64,000 bases of DNA from Corbicula japonica. Taxonomy: Eukaryota; Mollusca; Bivalvia; Venerida; Cyrenidae. Within the stretch, counting starts at the first letter, position 1. Each line of letters opens with the position of its first letter. This document shows, one piece after another, positions 30,016 through 41,214 of this stretch. The stretch covers positions 3,584,303-3,648,302 of the forward strand of contig JAZAYU010000061.1 in NCBI GenBank assembly GCA_038501625.1, in the 5' to 3' direction. Below the pieces are notes generated by a model. The model was given only the letters and a program-made list of their open reading frames with translations, was not told the origin of the DNA and ran no database searches. The translations under genes and the position numbers were made by a program.

Positions 30016-31592
30016 ATGATACCTAAAGATCTTAAATTTATCGACATGACGTCAAGGATTAAATGCGGCATTTGTCTAAATCATTATACGAAACCAAAGA
30101 TTCTGCCCGATTGCTGTCATAGCTTTTGTTTAAAATGCCTTGAAGGTTAATGGGGAAATCTTTTCTTAAAAGAACCTAGAAGCTCGATTTGTTTCTTTTA
30201 TCCCTGTCATCGTGTTCTTGCTGATTTTACTCCAGATGCTCTGGTCTCGGAAAGATCATTGAGTACCCGCCCTTTGGCTTTGCAATGCTATTAGCTTCTT
30301 ATGTTTTTATGTTTGTATGCTTTTGCATACAACATTGTTGAGCTGATGGGTGGGTTGGAGTTATTTCACCAAGACAATTTGTACTTGTCTTGTGATACGA
30401 GAACCTGTTGGGGCAAGTGTGAGGTTGGTGCACCCTAGAACCTGGTTTAAACCCCCAGTGGCAATTTGATTTGCCACTGACCGTTCCAAGGCGGTAACCC
30501 CTCGGGTTCTCATTTTTGTTTTTTGTTAGTGGCGTCCTTTTTGAAACTGATTATTTTATTAACCATGCTCTCTCCCCCTCTCTTCTTCTTGACTGTGTGG
30601 GGAGGCTGTTGTTTTCTGAATGTGGCAATTCCTGATATGCATATTTCACCTTTTTTTGAAAAATTGCATGATGCGAGTCAGAAAGAGAAAGAGAATTCTT
30701 CGGGGAAACAACTTTTGGTTTGCCCTTTTTGTCGGACTCAAATAATTGTACCGTACGGCGGGGTAACAATGTTTAAAGACAACTTTTTCATCGAAGAAAT
30801 CCATCCTGGATCTTATTGTGAAATGCATCCCGATGAAAGCATAAAGCTTGTGTGCAAAGACTGTGATGATGTATTGCTGTGTCTCGTGTGTAAACCGACG
30901 AAACACGAGAGACACAAATGTCAAGATATTGCAACAGACGCAGAAGAAAAACGTAAGATTGTAATTGAGGAGCTCAACAAAACTGAAGCCTGTTTAAAAC
31001 AGTCAATTGCAAAGGCTGAAGAATGCCGTCTGTCAGAGGACAGAGAGTATGATGCCACTGAGTGCCAAACCAAGTCAAACATGCAGAATTTAAAAACCAT
31101 TAAGAAACAAATCGACGAAATAACATCGTTCCAAGAAGCAGAAATTAAAAAACATATGGGTATCTATGAAGACAAAAGAAGAATGTCGCGAGAACAACAA
31201 GAAAAAAAAAGAAAGTATATGAAGAAGCGTTAAGTGCGTGTAGAAATAGACTAGAGCATGACGATCATGTTACGTTCCTAAAGAGTTATAAAGATATTTT
31301 GCAGTCACTATCAAAAGTGGAATCCATACAATGCTCCAAAACAGACGTAAGTGAAATTAAAGCAAGGGTGTCAATGGCCAAAGAATGGCTCGGAGATCTG
31401 ACGGCGGCGAACAACCAAAGGATGTCAATGATGTCTGCTAGTAAACAACCGAATATAAAAACTTCTGTATCAAGATTGCATGGTCTGCTGAGAAAAGGGG
31501 GTCCTGTCAAGCTTACCACAAAAGATGAAGCCATCGTATATACTCGGAAACGAGAGCAAAACTCTGCTACAACGAATGGTAAAGACGCTTAA
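30016..31592 (+). pseudogene. TRIM-type RING/B-box/coiled-coil gene, interrupted
   Basis: The start is 30016 or 30046. 30046-30144 encodes the first half of a RING finger: CGIC, then DCCHSFCLKCLE. A 511-bp retroelement follows. From 30661 the frame resumes with KLHDASQ and the last RING pair CPFCRTQ, then a B-box 2 (CEMHPDESIKLVCKDC, CLVC, HERHKC), then a lysine/glutamate-rich coiled coil. In the A9 run at 31202-31210 the frame ends soon after (stop at 31231), whereas the -1 frame continues (VYEEALSACRNRLEHD, SVSRLHGLLRKGGPV) to a stop at 31590. No NHL or SPRY domain follows. Single-exon TRIM genes of this layout are common in bivalves, acting as ubiquitin ligases in signalling and immunity. 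Excising the insert with one TTGAA copy restores the RING, so only the A-run still breaks it. Confidence 0.75.
30145..30655 (+). mobile_element. Penelope-like 3' tail inserted in the RING finger, 5-bp TSD
   Basis: TTGAA lies on both sides (30140-30144 and 30656-30660). The 511 bases are a 5'-truncated copy consisting only of the 3' tail, from GGTTAATGGGGAAATC to CATATTTCACC plus a T run. It carries the usual CACCCTAGAACCTGG and TTCCAAGGCGGTAACCCC blocks. Because the empty site is coding, both boundaries of the element are defined here. Confidence 0.8.
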
Positions 31593-32473
31593 CGCTTTTG
31601 AAGAATAACGCTGTCCTCAGATAAACGCTGACTTGTTTGAACTAAGCAGTTTCGTGCATATGATTTCTGTTTGTTCATTAGTTTTGTACTTTCGTTTCCA
31701 TTCAAATATTTTGTTCACAATTTTATTTTATAACCTTTAATGTCTCTATAAACACAATCCCGTTGTGCAAATGTAAGAAAAATATTGTGTATTCAGAATA
31801 CATTTGATATGTCTGATAAGATTGTTATTTTTGGTTGCGTTTTTGGCATACTATCATGGTTTGGTTAAAGTTGTGATGATTTTTCATACTGATTTTATTG
31901 CTTTCCAATTGGTTTAATTTATGGTTGCTACTTTTTATCATTTTCATTTTACCGATGATTGGTGGACATCTATATTGTAACACTTCACTGTTATACGAGT
32001 TTGAGCTTGCAGTTTTGTATACCTTCATTTGGCTGTAAATTGATTGGGGGGTCTAAACGTAGCTATTCCCAATATTTATATCACGACGAGAATCATTTAT
32101 AGGTTATGAAAGTGATATTATAATATTTAAAAATGTTCATAAAACTTTCATAAGCTCGTATGTGTGCAAATTAAAAAAAATGTTAAATTCTAATGAGAAC
32201 ACACATATAAAACTAACGTAATTATCTTGAAAACAATATTTAATGTTGAATGCTTATTAAGCAAATTTGTAGTATCTTGTAAATATCATGATATATGTTC
32301 ACATTATATATATATTTATTTATATACATGTACTATATATTCTAAAACGCTTTGAAATGCAACACTTGAAAAACTTAATATTTATTTATTAACAGTTTTA
32401 ATTTTTTTCTTTTATAAATATATTGCTATTTGGTTTGCATAATTTTGAGAGGTAATAATCGAACATGATATTC
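31593..32473. other. Downstream of the TRIM ORF, no gene seen
   Basis: AT-rich, likely 3' untranslated and intergenic sequence. No second ORF. Confidence 0.5.
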
Positions 32474-33160
32474 TTAAAGGCCCAATAAACTTGTCAAACA
32501 GCATATTTTTATTAACCTAAACATTTTAGATTTCACCTGTATGCATAATAACACAAAAAATAAACCTTACAATAAGAAAAGGGTATTATCTTATTGATTT
32601 GCAGCATGTTTTGCGGATCGTTTATCTTGTTTACAAAACAAACAGCGACGGTCGCTAGTATTATGCAGAAGTGCATAAATTGATGACGTATTCCCCACTA
32701 AAAGCCGTTACCGGGATGGGTCATATAACATTTACATCTTTCTTTGTTTACCTTGTAATGAAGTTAAAACTTAAAGAATCTCTATTTTTCCTCGTCTTTT
32801 TCTTTCCATGTTTGCATGATTTTGTGTTTACAACTTTTATGTGAATGACGTCACCGCGTTCTGCGTTCTTACGACCCACGTACGGAAAAAAAACGATAAC
32901 TTTTCGCCGAGTGATTGTAAACATTGGTTAGTAATTTTGTGGGCTACAAAAATACTGTGATGTTTTAATTTGGACCGGGTCTCAATGATTGGGGATTGTT
33001 TGAGAAAAAAGCAATATATGCATATCAGGAATCGCCACACTCACAAAACTGAGAACATAAATATTTGGTCATTTATACTTTCTTTTGAAAAGGGTCAACG
33101 TGGTTTATTAATTTTCACAATGAAAACAAAAACATTTTGACAAGTTTATTGGGCCTTTAA
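32474..33160. mobile_element. MITE with perfect 25-bp inverted ends and TTAA borders
   Basis: The left end starts TTAAAGGCCCAATAAACTTG and the right end is the exact reverse complement over 25 bases. TTAA at both borders fits a piggyBac-type (or Kolobok-type) target, though TA-targeting families cannot be excluded. There is no transposase. A short antisense tail of the Penelope-like element (about 33005-33050, ATGCATATCAGGAATCGCCA) is nested near the right end. Confidence 0.75.
33005..33050 (-). mobile_element. Short 3'-tail fragment of the Penelope-like element
   Basis: About 45 bases match the extreme 3' end of the retroelement. It lies within the MITE at 32474-33160, so it arrived after that MITE. 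Confidence 0.5.
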
Positions 33161-34727
33161 TGATCAGTAATAAAATTTGTTCGATTAATATGTGCAACCG
33201 AGACGCAGGTTAAAATCGCCACTTGCTAATCTTATACATTTTTCCTAACATGTATGCCTGTAGAAAAAATTACAAATAAGTTGGTACTGTGCCAATCGTG
33301 CCACATCTCGCGTTTGGTAGGCCAAAAAAAGACAGGCAACATAACTCAGACAGCGATTAAAACCTGCAACCTGTATTGCACATGAGACTATTAGTAGTTT
33401 TGATTGACAACGCTGATTCTTCATTTCAGAATTTAAAAAATATATATATTTGAGTTGCTTCCTGATGTGTATACATAATGTACTAGCTTGTGACTTTCAG
33501 TTTGGCAGTCAGTGCCTTTGAAGTGTCTTGATTATATGAACTTTTCATTTACTAGAAAAACTTTGTATTGATTTTGTTGTCAATATAATAAATTACAGTG
33601 TTTGTAAAATAGACACTGATACCACTAAAATGAAGAAATTGTTGCATGTTTTTTGAGGTTTCAAATCGTTTCAGGTTATAAATAATAATTATTCATATGT
33701 TTATGTTTTTAAAATAACAAACATTAAAAAGAGTGTCTTTGTTCACATAAACTTTTTTGTTCATATTTACTTTGAGCTTTTTATCTTTTTCATTAAGAAT
33801 TTCCTAGTAAACCTCTGTAATGCGACAGAAGATGAACCATTTAAAAGAGGTACCGATATTAAAGCGCGTTCAGTTAGAAAAAGGGTTAAGTAATTTCGCC
33901 GTTATAGTGAACAAAGTTAATATGGTTGCGCACTGAATTAGGAAGTTCTAGAAAAGTTGTAATGGCTCGAAGTATATTTTTTTATTGTTTATGAAAAAAT
34001 TCAAAACAAAAATGTGCGACTTTATATCGTCATTGTGTCTACATGTTATACAATGTACCCTTCCTGTAAACTTGTATGCCAGATCTGTTAATAAAGGTTT
34101 ATGTTTTTCTGTTCTATAATACTCAAATGTTTTTCTCGTTTTCCTGTTTTAGCGCATGTGCCGCATGTGTCCTACCCAAACAATCCCGACGCATATCGAT
34201 CTTTTTAATGCTTTTGTACCAGTGTCAAAACTTAGGTTGTGACAGACAATAAGAAATCTCGCATAAGTATCAAGTATCATACCGGTAATACTATATAACG
34301 GTTCGTAGCTTCCGTGTAAACCAGACTATGGTCCAGTTTAAGGCTATAAATCGCAAATATTCTATAATCGACATAACATACTTAATAGTTGGCGCGCCTT
34401 AAGCCTACAGTTGATATTATTTTAGAAAAATACTGACGGATAAAATCAGTTAGCAATCAGTTAGGATATTTTGAAAATAAATTTATATTCAAATTTAAAT
34501 GTTATCACCTCGCCTTGGTGTACCCTTGCACTTTCGCTACCGAATCTCGATACCCATGAAAACATCGAAAAACCCGTGCAAAACGTTTCTAACGACATGT
34601 ACCCTCAAAATTTGAATACAAATTGAAGACACCATATCCGAGTGGATCATTTATTGCTGAATATTGCTTCAATTTTAGCACAAAGGTTTGTTTGTAAGCT
34701 TACACTTTATTGATTTTTGTCATTGAC
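33161..34727. other. No gene recognised
   Basis: AT-rich sequence upstream of the mariner transposase. No inverted repeat partnering sequence downstream of 35756 was found. Confidence 0.5.
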
Positions 34728-35756
34728 ATGCCGCGGAGACGCATGACTGCAGATGAGGCTGCGCAAGCCCTCGGACGTTTGCTAGCTGGTCAAAGTCAGC
34801 GACAAGTTGCACAGGCCATGAACGTTAGTCAAAGCGTCATTCAACGGTTATGGGCCAAGTACCTGGAAACTGGGTCTGTTTCTAGACGGCCCGGAAGTGG
34901 TCGTTTGAGGGCAACGTCTGCCCAAAACGACCGTGCAATGGTTTTAATGGCAAAGCGGAGGAGGTTTGATTCTGCTGTTACGTTGAATAGGGATTTTGCC
35001 AGGGTGACTAATGTGACTGTTTCGGTTCAGTCGTACAGAAACAGACTCCATGAAGCTAATTTACACGCTCGGAGGCCAGCTGTACGTGTGCCACTCACCC
35101 CACGACACCGAGTAAACCGGTTGGCATTTGCACGGGATCACCAGAATTGGAGGCTACGTCAATTTAGACACATTTTATTCACTGATGAATCAAAGTTTTG
35201 TTTGGACTTCCATGATGGTCGGCGACGTGTTTGGAGACAACGTAATGAGCGTTTTAAAGACTGTTGTATAGTCGAACACGACCAGTGGGGAAGTGGGTCA
35301 GTTATGGTTTGGGCTGGCATCTCTTACGATGGACGTACGGACCTACACGTGTTTATGAATGGCTCTGTTACCGCTCAGCGTTATAGGGATGAGATACTCG
35401 AACAATATGTTGTTCCTTACGCTGGCGCTGTAGGTCAGGAATTCATCATGATGGACGATAATGCAACTGCACACCGCGCCAGGATCGTAAATGCTTTTCT
35501 CGATGAACAAGGGATCGAGCGAATGTATTGGCCAGCACGGTCTCCGGACCTAAATCCCTTGGAACACGCCTGGGACATTCTACAGAGGCGAATTAAATCC
35601 CGAAATCCACAACCATCAACAAGGATTGAGCTCGCAAACGTTCTTGTTGAGGAATGGGCACTTATTCCACTTGCTGACATCCGAACACTTATCAGAAGCT
35701 TTCCGAAACGTATTCAGGAGGTGGTCACGGCTAGGGGAGGACACACTCACTATTGA
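34728..35756 (+). CDS. Tc1/mariner-superfamily transposase, DD34E, intact
   Basis: Cut-and-paste transposase that binds its element's ends and inserts at TA. The 342-codon frame from the ATG at 34728 (MPRRRMTADEAAQALGRLLA) has no stop or shift. Residues ~8-60 form a helix-turn-helix (RQVAQAMNVSQSVIQRLWAK), then a linker with RPGSGR. The catalytic triad is D153 (ILFTDESKF), D244 (MMDDNATAH) and E279 (SPDLNPLEHAWD). There are 34 residues between the last two, the DD34E signature, and length is typical for Tc1-like proteins. Upstream TTG at 34710 is in frame but ATG is preferred. GC content is higher than the flanks. Terminal inverted repeats could not be found on either side, so the element may be end-deleted though coding-competent. 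Confidence 0.93.
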   Translation: MPRRRMTADEAAQALGRLLAGQSQRQVAQAMNVSQSVIQRLWAKYLETGSVSRRPGSGRLRATSAQNDRAMVLMAKRRRFDSAVTLNRDFARVTNVTVSVQSYRNRLHEANLHARRPAVRVPLTPRHRVNRLAFARDHQNWRLRQFRHILFTDESKFCLDFHDGRRRVWRQRNERFKDCCIVEHDQWGSGSVMVWAGISYDGRTDLHVFMNGSVTAQRYRDEILEQYVVPYAGAVGQEFIMMDDNATAHRARIVNAFLDEQGIERMYWPARSPDLNPLEHAWDILQRRIKSRNPQPSTRIELANVLVEEWALIPLADIRTLIRSFPKRIQEVVTARGGHTHY

Positions 35757-36230
35757 GACAATTTGTACCACAAAGAACTCACAATTTTAAAATTTTGTAC
35801 CCCACCCATCACCTTATTTCAGTGAACATTTTGTCGGAATGAACGAAAACTTTAAATCTAACTTATGGATTAAATTGAAAATCTTGGTTTTTGCTCTGAT
35901 ATGTCTCAGTTGATATTGAATGTTCTAATGCATATACTTTACAATATGTAAAATAATTTCTTCATATTAAATGTAAGTTTAACTTGTTTGACCCCTATTT
36001 TGTTTTGTTTAGATGTATAACGGCCGTAATCTGCTTCTGTAAATAAACTGGTTTTCTTGAATATTACGAATTATATGACATCAAGTGATGATGTGTTGGT
36101 TTAACTGATTTAAGTGTAAAACTGCTCATTCGTTGTTTCATTAACAATTAGCCCCTATTTATTAATTACACCTTTAAGAGTGGATAAACAATAAATAACT
36201 ATAGAGTGTTTTGTTTGTTTAATAAAAGCG
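35757..36230. other. No gene recognised
   Basis: AT-rich 3' flank of the transposase; no terminal repeat identified. Confidence 0.45.
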
Positions 36231-36234
36231 ACTC

Positions 36235-36345
36235 GGCACGGGCAGCAATATGCATTTCCATTACTGCCCATGAACAAGCTTAATCAAATCGAGCCCGCAA
36301 TATTTTCATATTGGTCGTGTTCGGTGGCTTTCAAAGTTCCTCTGT
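36235..36345 (+). mobile_element. Diverged copy of the LTR miniature element end
   Basis: TTCCATTACTGCCCATGAAC through GTCGTGTTCGGTGGCTTTCA matches the 97-bp LTR at 13290-13386, preceded by a few bases of its internal flank. Confidence 0.6.
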
Positions 36346-36617
36346 ACAAGCGAAACATGTCTTAAATTGCGTCAGTGTCTTTATAGTCATCTTGAAGAAC
36401 ACGCCTAGGAGTATACGAAATTCCTCGTAAATACATTTTAACCAGAATATGATGAATCTTTCATTATCATTTTTGAAGATGAAATCGAGAGCATGAAAAA
36501 AGTCCAATAATTATAAAGTAGCAGACTTTTTCCCACTTGCTTTTGTCAATTTGTCCGCCAATAAAGGGAAAATATACTAAAACAAAGTTAACCAACAAAC
36601 GATCTCTAAGTAATGTG

Positions 36618-37407
36618 TTAAGGTATGACCATCCTAATGGGCACTATTAAGAATCCAACATCTGATTATTTTTTCATCAACTGCTTCATACCACTGACTT
36701 GTATGCAAAATTTTAATGATTTTCACCGTGTAGTTTTTGAGATTTTTAGCTTTTTTTATTTAAAAAAGTGAGAAAAAATGTGAAAGTATCCAAATTCTTT
36801 AATCGGTGACAAATTTTTTTGTTATTGATAAATTCAACCCTTATTTTTTACAGTTTATCCAAAATATGTTATATTTCACTAAACCAATTTAAGATATAAT
36901 ATATAAATACATAATTTATCTTAAAATGACATTTTTTGACCAAATAAATTTTAAAAATGCATTTTTTTATATTTCACGAGACTAAATTAATGAAAATTGT
37001 GCAAAATCCTGATTGGTGCAATATACAAAAATTTACCATTTTTTAACTATATACCTTAAACAAAATTTATACAAAATTTCAGAGAAGTTTACCGTCCAGT
37101 TTTAGAAATTTTCAAATTGATGACTTGAATAAACACTATTCTGATAGCGAAAACCCCTTTAATCTTGATTATTTTGCTTATTTTAGTTTAAATCATGAGA
37201 ATTTTATATTCAATGACAGAATTATACAGGAAAAAAAAGAAATATGCCAATTATTTAAGCTCTAGGCTTACAAAAAAAATTAGGTTCCAGTGGGATTTGA
37301 ACCCCGGTCCTCCTGGGTGATAGAAATCTATCCTAACTTACTACTATAGTTACCTCCCTTGGATACTCTTCTTGATATAGGTATTCATTAGGATGGTCAC
37401 ACCTTAA
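36618..37407. mobile_element. MITE with ~22-bp inverted ends and TTAA borders
   Basis: TTAAGGTATGACCATCCTAA at the left and TTAGGATGGTCACACCTTAA at the right are inverted repeats with one difference. The interior is AT-rich with no transposase, and holds a tRNA-like segment near the right end. Confidence 0.7.
37283..37358 (-). repeat. tRNA-like segment (SINE head)
   Basis: Minus strand has GGAGGTAACTATAGTAGTAA (A-box position) and, about 45 bases on, GGGGTTCAAATCCCA (a good B box with T-stem). The D arm and acceptor stem are poor. Treated as a tRNA-derived repeat inside the MITE. Confidence 0.45.
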
Positions 37408-38134
37408 GTTCTCGCGTGAATGAAATGTATTTTGGTTAGCAGCAACATGCTCCACGCATCAAATCATGGATATTCAAAGGAAGGAAGCCAAGTTTGATAC
37501 ACCAGTCAAACAATAAATATCGCGAAAACGTAAAGCTTACACTGAAAACTGGAAACGAAACATTCGTAAGAGACATTTGCAATCAGTTTCAATGGGTTAC
37601 AACTCGAGTATGCAAACAGTTTTTCTTAGGATGTTAGATGTTGTTGAGCATTATGTTGTACGTGCATTAGAAAAAATATGTAGCTGGTCATTTTGAAGGA
37701 AAATTGATGGAAAATTGCCGTTAGGAAATAAAATATCTGGCAAAATCTTAAAACGTGTACGACAACAAAATCGATCCTTTCCTACTGTAACCTCAAATTT
37801 TAGTAGAAAAAAAAGAACAATAAAAATATACAATATATGTAGAGACATGTGAACAAGAGGAACAAACAACAGTGAAAAAAATTAAGTTAAGTCGTGTATT
37901 TATCGTGTATTTAATGAGGAGTCGAATTTTCGTTCCACTTTCCCATTACAGACCAATGCAATGTGTCTTTAGCCAAAAGAGAATCTGTATAACACTTTAA
38001 ACAGACAAAATGAACGAAGAGTTCTAGCACCATCAACAATATAAAGTAACAGACAGGGAGAAAAGGAAAAGACAAAAAAAAATACGCAAAAAACTTTTAA
38101 ACTTAGATAGAAGCTTTCAGGACTTATATAGAAG
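37408..38134. other. No supported gene; possible transposase remnant
   Basis: A plus-strand frame near 37525-37600 reads RKRKAYTENWKRNIRKRHLQ, coding-like but too short to assign. The minus-strand frame at 37651-37869 is also coding-like. Nothing firmer is visible. Confidence 0.25.
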
Positions 38135-38430
38135 TGGTGAGTTGGAGTTATTTCACCAAGAAAACTTGTACTTGTTTGTTGATATGAGAACGTGTTGGGG
38201 CAAGTGTGAGGTTGGTGCACCCTAGAACCTGGTTTAAACCCCCAGTGGCAATTTATTTTGCCTCTTTCCGTTCCAAGGCGGTAACCACAAGGGTTCTCTA
38301 TGCCGTTTTTTTGTTTGTGGCGTCTTATTTGAATTGACAAACTTATAACAACATGCCCTTTTTTCCTCTCTTTTTTTCGCTGCATTGGGAGGCTGTGTTT
38401 TTAGTGTGCCGTTTCATGATGTGCGCCTTT
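38135..38430 (+). mobile_element. 3' tail of the Penelope-like element (sense)
   Basis: GAGTTGGAGTTATTTCACCA, CACCCTAGAACCTGGTTTAA and TTCCAAGGCGGTAACC occur in order as in the TRIM insertion at 30145-30655. Confidence 0.65.
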
Positions 38431-39433
38431 CTCTTTTATCTGAGACAGAAGCTTTTAAAAGACTTTTTACACAGTGCATACGATATTTTTGACTCTTACT
38501 CAGTCGTTATCTATACTTGTCTACCGAAGTAGGGACATGCGCAGTGTAACAGTCAAACGATATGTCTGGTTAGACTCTTTCTCCGTCGTTATCAGAAAAT
38601 CTGCTGAAAGTACAGACATGCACAGTGAAACAGTCAATATGTGTGGTTTGCAACACGCTGTAGTACGGATGAACAGAGTTTTTCCCTTCCAAAACAAACG
38701 ACAATGACTAAAATTTCTTATTTACCCAAATAATTGACAACAAGATATAAAGGAGAGACTATGGCCATGTAAGAAAGCTTTAAAATTGAATCTATAAGAA
38801 TAATGGTTTTTCAAAAGTCCCCTATATTCTCAGTAGGAGTAACAGTTTCCTTTGTCATACAAATTCGCGACCCTCCGTTATTTCGATTTTTCAGGGAATC
38901 GTGTCAGCGTACTAGGGGTCTTCATGTCATTGAAAAGGCTCTAAGGAATTTTCAGGCTGGAATCAGAATATGCTGCCACACATTATTCCTTAAAATGTCA
39001 ACATATCCTGGTATTAGGAATAGAGATAGAGAGAGGCAATGATTTTTTAAAAACTGAAATATATAAATGATATTTGGCAGGGATAGAATACCATACAAAA
39101 GAAGTAAAATGTTTTTTATTTTTTCAAAATCGGATGAAAAATAAATTTGTTATGATTTTTTAAACATCCACTGTAATAGCATGTGAAATTTTATGTGAAT
39201 TTTCTTGTCAAAAAACTGGTAAATGGACTTGAAGCAACTTATTTATGCTTTTCAGCTCTAATCTTCGGAATTTTAAGGTTGTATAATCAATGATAATTCC
39301 TTTTGATAGATATAAAGTATTCACAAATACTTAGAATAAATATTATGAAGGATTATTGCACTTAATTTTATGATTAGTAGGCATCAAAAATTACCAAAAA
39401 TATCAAAATAGACATTTATTGTAGCACAGTGGA
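38431..39433. other. No gene recognised
   Basis: A short internal repeat (GACATGCGCAGTGTAACAGT / GACATGCACAGTGAAACAGT) spans about 38534-38635. Otherwise featureless. Confidence 0.4.
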
Positions 39434-40364
39434 AAATTTAGCTGTTGGGATGTGGAGGTCAGCAACTAAATTCACTGGTAATACATGAAGGTACAGGGAT
39501 TTCAATAGCTTTTGAAAACCAGGGGTTGTTTGACCCCTGTTGAGATTTTTAAGGGGTCATAATCAAATAGTTTCAAGTCATATCTTATGTTCATTAAACT
39601 TAACTACATGCTAAGTGCTTTACTTTCATTTTAATAAATGTTCAGGGGTCAAATAATTATTAACTTCATAATTAAAATGCAATGGACACAATATTAAAAA
39701 TTTATTTATCTTTTTTGCACAATTTGGCCATGTTTCCTAAATTCTCATGCATCAAAATGACCCCAAGCTTAGAATCGGACGGGTCAAATGTTGAAAAAAT
39801 CTCATTTGCTTGCATCAAAATGCAAGAATCTGCATCTATTGAAATCCTTGAGATATATTTACTGAAAATCCTTTAACTAATGCAATGTTGAAACTGACAT
39901 ACAAAATGCAAGCACATCGGAATACTTAAATAGCTGAATTTTGTGTGGTCTGAATTGCAAATACCTGATATAATGTTATTTACTTTCTTTATTGATAGAA
40001 TCAAACGTGTGATTTATGAGATTTATAAACAAATGAATAAACACTCAGTAGTACAATATTTTACAGTTATAATAACTTACATCATCTAATATTGATGAAG
40101 GAGAACTTAACTGACAAGCAAAGTGTTTATATTATTACAGCACAGTTGGAATGGCAGCCTAATTCAAACCGAGGTGGAGGGGGAGGGGGGCAAATAATCA
40201 ACTTAACATCTTTACAGCTTTTTATAAGCTTAAACTGGATATATTTAAAATGTTTAATGATTACTCTACATTTTTAGCTCGACTATTCGAAGAATATGTC
40301 GAGCTATTGTACTCACTTGGGCGTCGGCGTCGGCGTCGCCGTCGGCGTCCCGCTTTGGTTAAAG

Positions 40365-41050
40365 TTTACGTGCAACCTACCTATATCTTAAAAACTACTA
40401 TAGCTACATCTTTTAAACTTGGCACACTTCTTCGTCATCATGTCTGGAGTGTGTATGCCAAGAACCATAACTCTAACTTTCATTTTGATCAAATTATGGC
40501 CCTTTTTTGACTTATAATTTCAGGTTAAAGTTTGCGTGCAAGCTACTGTACAAACTCATAACTTCAATACTACTAATAGTACAGCTTTAAAACTTGGCAC
40601 ACTTGTTCATCATCATGTCCCGAGTGTGTATACCAAGAACCATAACTCTGACTTTACTTTTGTTCAAATTATGGCCCTTTTTTCGACTTAGAATTACAGG
40701 TTAAAGTTTGCGTGCAAGCTACTATACAAACTAATAACTTCAATACTACTTACACTACAGCTTTGAAACTTTCAACACTTGATCATCATCATATCCCAAG
40801 TGTGTATGCTAAGAACCATAACTCTAACTTCTATTTTGTTCAAATTATGCCCCTTTTTGACTTAGAATTTCAGGTTAAAGTTTGCATGCAAGCTACTGTA
40901 CAAACCCATAACTTCCATACTACTTATACTACAGCTTTAAAACTTTCAACACTTGTTCATCATCATAATTCAAGTTTGTATGCCAAGAACCATAACTCTA
41001 ACTTCAATTTTGTTCAAATTATTGCCCTTTTTCGACTTAGAATTTTTGGT
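40365..41050. repeat. Tandem core of the HINE, ~175 bp x 4
   Basis: Each unit contains GGTTAAAGTTTGCGTGCAAG or a close variant and the phrase CAAGAACCATAACTCTAACT. Confidence 0.85.
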
Positions 41051-41214
41051 TTTTGCCCCTTTTCACTTGAAATTAGAATTAAGACTTATAAATAATTGTT
41101 AAAGGTTCAATGTTAGTGTTTTTCATATGTAATGCTTTAGAAAATGTTTAAAACAGATGAACTTTACATACTTTGGTTGAAAGTGTTGAGAAATTGTGGG
41201 GTGGGTGGGGGCAT

